Positions 6,339 through 9,752 of a stretch of DNA of 9,752 bases are shown here, one piece after another. The stretch covers positions 1 to 9,752 of the forward strand of contig CAMCNM010000056.1 in the NCBI GenBank assembly GCA_945876015.1. The letters run 5' to 3'. The first letter of the stretch is position 1. Every line of letters begins with the position of its first letter. The notes under the pieces are model-generated. The model worked only from the letters and a program-made list of their open reading frames with translations. It was not told the origin of the DNA and did not search any database. The translations under genes and the position numbers were made by a program. Source of the stretch: Gemmatimonas phototrophica. Lineage in GTDB: Bacteria; Gemmatimonadota; Gemmatimonadetes; Longimicrobiales; Gaopeijiaceae.

Positions 6339-7492
6339 CCGGACGGGAGCGAAGCGACCGGATCCTGGTCTCGGGCGGGGCCGGTTTCATCGGAAGACAT
6401 CTCGTGCGACGACTGCTCGCCGCGGGGCGCCCGGTCACCGTGCTCGATTCGCTGCTCGAGGCCGTGCACGGTCCCGACCCGAAGCTCCCGTCCGAGCTCG
6501 ACGGCGCGCGGTTCTTGCGCGGCGACGTACGCGACGCCGACGCGTGGCGCGACGCACTCGCGGGCGTGGACCTCGTCTACCACCTCGCGTCCGAGACCGG
6601 CACGGGTGAGTCGATGTACCGCGCGCAGCGCTATGTCGATGTGAACGTCGGCGGCACGAGGGTCCTCTGCGACCTGCTGGGCGAGGACTCGGGCGTCCGG
6701 CGCGTCGTCGTCGCTTCGTCCCGGGCGATCTACGGAGAAGGTCCCTATCGCTGCGCCGTGCACGGCATCGTCCACCCGGAGGCCCGCACCGCGGAGCGTC
6801 TCGCCCGGGGAGCCTGGGAGCCGGATTGTCCGCTGTGCGGGCTCGCGCTCCAGCCGCATCCCGCGGGGCCCGGCACCCAGGTCCACCCCGCATCGGTCTA
6901 CGGCGTAACCAAGCGCGATCAGGAGGAGCTGCTGCTCTCGATCCTCCCGCCGCACGGCGTCGAGGTGGTCGCGCTCCGGCTGCAGAACGTGTATGGACCC
7001 GGCCAGTCGGTGCGGAATCCGTATACCGGGATCCTCTCGATCTTCACCGTGCGCTTCCTGGACGGCGAGAACGTCTCGATCTTCGAGGACGGCCAGGAGA
7101 GCCGCGACTTCGTCCACGTGGAAGACGTCGTCGAGGCCTTCCTGTGCGCGGGAGACGCGGAGCTCGGCGCGCCCACGCTCGTGCTGGACGTCGGAAGCGG
7201 TCGCCCGACCACCGTGCTCGAGGCCGCCCACATGCTGGCGCGCGCGTGCGGCGCGGACGAGCGGCGCGTCGCGGTGACGGGCGACTACCGGATCGGCGAC
7301 ATCCGCCACGCGTTCTGCGATCCCGGTCCGCTGCACGCCGCCCTGGGCGTGGCCCCACGCATACCGATCGAGGAGGGCGTGACGGGTCTCGTCGCCTGGG
7401 TGAGGACCACAGAGCGGCCCGAATCGCGTCTTGACGACGCGTTGGACGAGATGCGGGCCGCCGGCCTTCTGGGGCGGGCCGAGGCGCGGTGA
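6332..7492 (+). CDS. NAD-dependent sugar-nucleotide epimerase/dehydratase with Cys-rich insertion
   Basis: This 386-residue extended short-chain dehydrogenase has the NAD-binding motif G-G-A-G-F-I-G at 15-21, D-V-R-D near 65-68, Y-H-L-A-S (83-87), the Ser129/Ser130 region, catalytic Y190-x3-K194, L-Q-N-V-Y-G-P-G (217-224) and S-R-D-F-V-H-V-E-D (257-265). Between the serine and the Y-x3-K it has an insertion of about 45 residues with C141-x2-H144 and C166-P-L-C169-G, a zinc-ribbon-like pattern. From memory of the family, this insertion together with N-P-Y-T-G (229-233) occurs in epimerases annotated as dTDP-L-rhamnose 4-epimerase-like; that substrate is an inference. Other UDP- or dTDP-sugar 4-epimerase activities remain possible. 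The TTG at 6332 is the only start codon close before the Rossmann strand. It overlaps the previous gene (TTGTTAG), with GGAG at 6317-6320 a rather long 11 bases away. The end overlaps the next gene by GTGA. Confidence 0.85.
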   Translation: MLAGRERSDRILVSGGAGFIGRHLVRRLLAAGRPVTVLDSLLEAVHGPDPKLPSELDGARFLRGDVRDADAWRDALAGVDLVYHLASETGTGESMYRAQRYVDVNVGGTRVLCDLLGEDSGVRRVVVASSRAIYGEGPYRCAVHGIVHPEARTAERLARGAWEPDCPLCGLALQPHPAGPGTQVHPASVYGVTKRDQEELLLSILPPHGVEVVALRLQNVYGPGQSVRNPYTGILSIFTVRFLDGENVSIFEDGQESRDFVHVEDVVEAFLCAGDAELGAPTLVLDVGSGRPTTVLEAAHMLARACGADERRVAVTGDYRIGDIRHAFCDPGPLHAALGVAPRIPIEEGVTGLVAWVRTTERPESRLDDALDEMRAAGLLGRAEAR

Positions 7493-8901
7493 CGGGAGTC
7501 GTCTTCATCGGTTTGCCGATGGCGATCAACGTGCGGGACGTGCTCCGCACCGACGCCTTCCGTGCGCTGCGGGACGCGGGCACCGAGATCCATCTCTTCA
7601 CGCCCGCGGCCGGCGTGCCCGAGTTCCGCGCCGAGTTCGAGGGTCCCCGCGTCCATCTTCATCCCCTGGTGTCGCCCCGGTCCCCCGCGTTCGAGGCGAC
7701 GGACACGCTGGTCCTCAAGCTCCACGTCCTCCTGCTCTCGCTGCGCTGCGACACCGCGCGGATCATGATCGAGCCGTCGCTCGCGAAGAGCGCCTGGGCG
7801 CGGCTGGTGAGAGGCACGCTCCGGGCTCTGGGACGCACCGGGCAGGACGCGCTGCTGGGAGTGACCCGTGCGCTCACCGTGCGCACCGCGCCGGAGCTCT
7901 ACGGGGACGCGTTTCGGCAATACCGGCCAGACCTGGTCGTCGGCACGCGCGTGATCACGATGTCCGGACCGCGTACGCACTCGAGCCCGCGCTACCTGGA
8001 CCGCCATCTCCTGATGAGCGCCGCGCGCCGCGGCATCCCGACCATGGTGCTGGTCTCGAGCTGGGACAACCTCACCACTAGTGGGTTCTTCCCGGTGGAC
8101 GTGGACCGCATCACGGTGTGGAACGACATCATGCTCGAGCAGGCGGTCGGGATCCACGGCGTGCCGCGGGAACGGGTCGTGGTCACCGGCGCGCCGCAGC
8201 ACGACGTGCTCGCCCACGCCGGTCCCTATCAGGAGCGGGGCGTGTTCCTCCGTTCGCTCGGCCTCGACCCGGAGCGCCGGGTGGTGGTCTACACGACCGG
8301 CACCGAAGGCACGATCGGCCACGAGCCCGAGCTCGTCGGCGTGATCGCGCGCGCTCTCGAGTCCGAGCTGGCCGACGTCCAGCTGCTCGTGCGCCTTCAC
8401 CAGTTGGATCGGATGGACCGCTACGACTCGCTCCGCGGTCGGCCGCGCGTCGTGTGCGACCAGGCGGGAAAGGTGCCCGTCGGCGGCTTTCACGACCGGG
8501 ATTTCGACGCGGCGCAGCACGAGCGGCTCGCCGACACGCTGCGCCACGCGGACGTGGTCGTGAACGCGGCCAGCTCGATCTCGATCGACGCCGCCGCGGT
8601 CGGCACCCCGGTCGTGTGCGTGGACTTCGACGCCCGCCCCGGGGTGCCCTATCACAGCTCGGTGACCCGCTTCTACGACTTCACCCATCAGCGCCCCGTG
8701 GTGGAGTCGGGCGGGGTGAGCCGTGCGAAGTCACCCGAGGCGTTGATCGCCGCGATCCGGCGCTACCTTGACGACCGCACGCTCGACGCGGACGGCCGCG
8801 CCCGGCTCGTGCGCGAACAATGCCGCGAGCTCGACGGCCACGCGGGTCGCCGAGTCGCCGAGGCGATGCTCGAGATGCTGCCCCGAGGGGTTTCGCGGTG
8901 A
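7489..8901 (+). CDS. Putative GT-B-type glycosyltransferase / polymer transferase (WDN motif)
   Basis: This 470-residue protein has no signal peptide or clear membrane segment, so it should be cytoplasmic or peripheral to the membrane. The layout is two-domain. The N-terminal half ends near residue 190 with a strand and S-S-W-D-N-L-T-T-S-G (190-199). Next come V-W-N-D-I-M-L-E-Q-A (210-219), the G-V-P-x-E-R-V-V-V-T-G-A-P-Q-H-D stretch (224-239) and a strand with T-T-G-T-E-G (269-274). The C-terminal donor-site-like element is A-D-V-V-V-N-A-A-S-S-I-S-I-D-A-A-A-V-G-T-P (354-374). This last element resembles the end of the active site in GT-B and CDP-glycerol glycerophosphotransferase-like enzymes. 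The family is common in surface-polysaccharide clusters, but I know of no characterised member, so donor and acceptor are open. The start GTG overlaps the epimerase stop (GTGA), with GAGG four bases upstream. The last four bases overlap the next transferase gene in the same way. Confidence 0.7.
   Translation: MTGVVFIGLPMAINVRDVLRTDAFRALRDAGTEIHLFTPAAGVPEFRAEFEGPRVHLHPLVSPRSPAFEATDTLVLKLHVLLLSLRCDTARIMIEPSLAKSAWARLVRGTLRALGRTGQDALLGVTRALTVRTAPELYGDAFRQYRPDLVVGTRVITMSGPRTHSSPRYLDRHLLMSAARRGIPTMVLVSSWDNLTTSGFFPVDVDRITVWNDIMLEQAVGIHGVPRERVVVTGAPQHDVLAHAGPYQERGVFLRSLGLDPERRVVVYTTGTEGTIGHEPELVGVIARALESELADVQLLVRLHQLDRMDRYDSLRGRPRVVCDQAGKVPVGGFHDRDFDAAQHERLADTLRHADVVVNAASSISIDAAAVGTPVVCVDFDARPGVPYHSSVTRFYDFTHQRPVVESGGVSRAKSPEALIAAIRRYLDDRTLDADGRARLVREQCRELDGHAGRRVAEAMLEMLPRGVSR
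8885..8890 (+). promoter_or_regulatory. Ribosome binding site (GAGGGG) for the last glycosyltransferase
   Basis: GAGGGG ends 7 bases before the GTG at 8898, inside the end of the preceding gene. It is the best Shine-Dalgarno match seen in the cluster and fixes the start of the partial gene. Confidence 0.55.
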
Positions 8902-9752
8902 CGCCCGCATCCCGGCGGTTGCTCGTGGTCGCGGGGGGCACGCGCTCGACCGCCAGCACCCGCCACCGCCTCTGGAACTACCGCCCCTTCCTCGAGCGGG
9001 ATGGGGTGGACCTCACCTGGCTCGAGTATACAGGGGGCCGGATCGCCTCGGCCGGGGCGGCGTTCGCCGCGCGCGCGCGCTTCCTGCTCGCCCTCGCTCG
9101 CAACGCAGGCGCGAGCGACGTGGTGCTGATCCAGAAGGTGCTGCCGCCGATCTCCCTCGTGCGCCGGTGGCGGGAGCGAGGATGCCGCATCGTGTACGAC
9201 TTCGACGACGCGCTCTACGCGCGCTTCGAGTGGGGTGAGAGCGAGGTCCACGCAGCGCGACGCCGTCGCCGCTTCGACGCCATGCTCGCCCTCGCGTCGC
9301 ACGTGATCGCCGGCTCCCCTCCGTTGGCCGAGTACGTCCGCTCCCGGAACGCGTCGGTGGAGGTGCTCTATCCGACGCTCGAGCGGGAGCGCTTCCGGGA
9401 CCTCCCTCGCCCCAAGGGAAACGCCGGGCCGGTGATCGGATGGGTGGGGAACGACCAGAGCCAGGTCTACCTGAGGGCGCTCGAGTCCGTGCTCGGAGCG
9501 GTGATGGCGGCGCACCCGACCGCGCGGCTGAGGATCTGCTCGTCGGGTCTCCCCGCGATGCCGACGCTTCCGGCCGATCGCGTGGATCTCATTCCGTGGT
9601 CCGAGCATGGCGAGCTCGACGCGGTCGCGTCGTTCGACGTCGCGGTGTCCCCGCTCGCGAACGATGCGTGGAGTCAGGCGAGGGGGGGGAGGGTGTCGGT
9701 GCTGCTCTCGCTGGCCGCGGGGGTTCCGGTGATCGCCGCGCCGGGCGGGGGG
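8898..9752 (+). CDS. Group 1 (GT4-like) glycosyltransferase, 3' end beyond window
   Basis: 285 residues are visible and the frame is open to the last base. The N-terminus shows L-L-V-V-A-G-G-T followed by S-T-R-H-R-L-W-N-Y-R-P-F-L (20-32), the usual opening of GT4 proteins that act on surface sugars. V-Y-D-F-D-D-A-L-Y is at 99-107, H-V-I-A-G-S-P-P-L-A at 135-144, and the start of the C-terminal domain is at V-I-G-W-V-G-N (179-185). Then come I-P-W-S-E (232-236), D-V-A-V-S-P-L-A-N-D-A-W-S (247-259) and L-A-A-G-V-P-V-I-A (272-280), which lead into the donor site. The usual W-S-x-G-K element after this reads W-S-Q-A-R-G-G-R here. The donor sugar cannot be told; position after an epimerase and another transferase suggests use in the same glycan. 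The start GTG overlaps the preceding stop (GTGA) and has GAGGGG 7 bases upstream. The end of the Rossmann domain is cut off by the window. Confidence 0.85.
   Translation, partial: MTPASRRLLVVAGGTRSTASTRHRLWNYRPFLERDGVDLTWLEYTGGRIASAGAAFAARARFLLALARNAGASDVVLIQKVLPPISLVRRWRERGCRIVYDFDDALYARFEWGESEVHAARRRRRFDAMLALASHVIAGSPPLAEYVRSRNASVEVLYPTLERERFRDLPRPKGNAGPVIGWVGNDQSQVYLRALESVLGAVMAAHPTARLRICSSGLPAMPTLPADRVDLIPWSEHGELDAVASFDVAVSPLANDAWSQARGGRVSVLLSLAAGVPVIAAPGGG

Noticed and set aside
7285..8688. 467-residue open frame on the minus strand under the epimerase and transferase genes
   Set aside because: It is a GC-rich antisense shadow: its protein is H/R/V/E-rich and lacks recognisable motifs, while the plus strand holds conserved motifs over the same stretch.

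Overview
The window is gene-dense, GC-rich bacterial DNA of about 9.75 kb. A complete ADP-L-glycero-D-manno-heptose 6-epimerase (HldD), an enzyme of lipopolysaccharide inner-core synthesis, and two proteins with lipoprotein signal peptides point to a Gram-negative (diderm) bacterium. No rRNA, tRNA or other phylum marker is present. The style (GC-rich, GTG/TTG starts, TPR proteins, Ig-like/DUF11 surface lipoprotein) would fit groups such as Gemmatimonadota, Myxococcota or related lineages, but the lineage is not determined.

Layout: (1) 1-1186, minus strand: hldD followed, with the stop codon abutting or overlapping, by the first ~67 residues of a glycosyltransferase-like protein that runs off the left edge. 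(2) 1221-1934, plus strand: a RadC/JAB-domain protein, divergent from hldD with little space between them. (3) 1951-4476, minus strand: an 841-residue surface lipoprotein with two Ig-like segments, three full DUF11 repeats and a fourth that is cut short and followed by an unrelated C-terminus. (4) 4477-4642: a 166-bp divergent intergenic region. (5) 4643-9752, plus strand: a co-directional cluster of a TPR protein broken by one in-frame amber codon, a TPR lipoprotein, an NAD-dependent sugar-nucleotide epimerase with a C-x2-H/C-x2-C insertion, a large glycosyltransferase-like protein with a WDN motif, and a group-1 (GT4-like) glycosyltransferase cut by the right edge. The last four genes are joined by 4- to 7-base overlaps, so they are probably one transcript with coupled translation.

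Main theme: cell-surface glycan assembly. HldD supplies the heptose precursor of the LPS core. The epimerase would make a second nucleotide sugar, which the two downstream transferases (and perhaps the one at the left edge) could use. The TPR proteins may be envelope or assembly scaffolds, but nothing in the sequence fixes their partners. I do not see a clearly new system. The most unusual points are the amber codon at exactly the conserved aromatic position of a TPR, the metal-site-like insertion in the epimerase, the aborted fourth DUF11 unit, and the left-edge glycosyltransferase with no canonical start codon.
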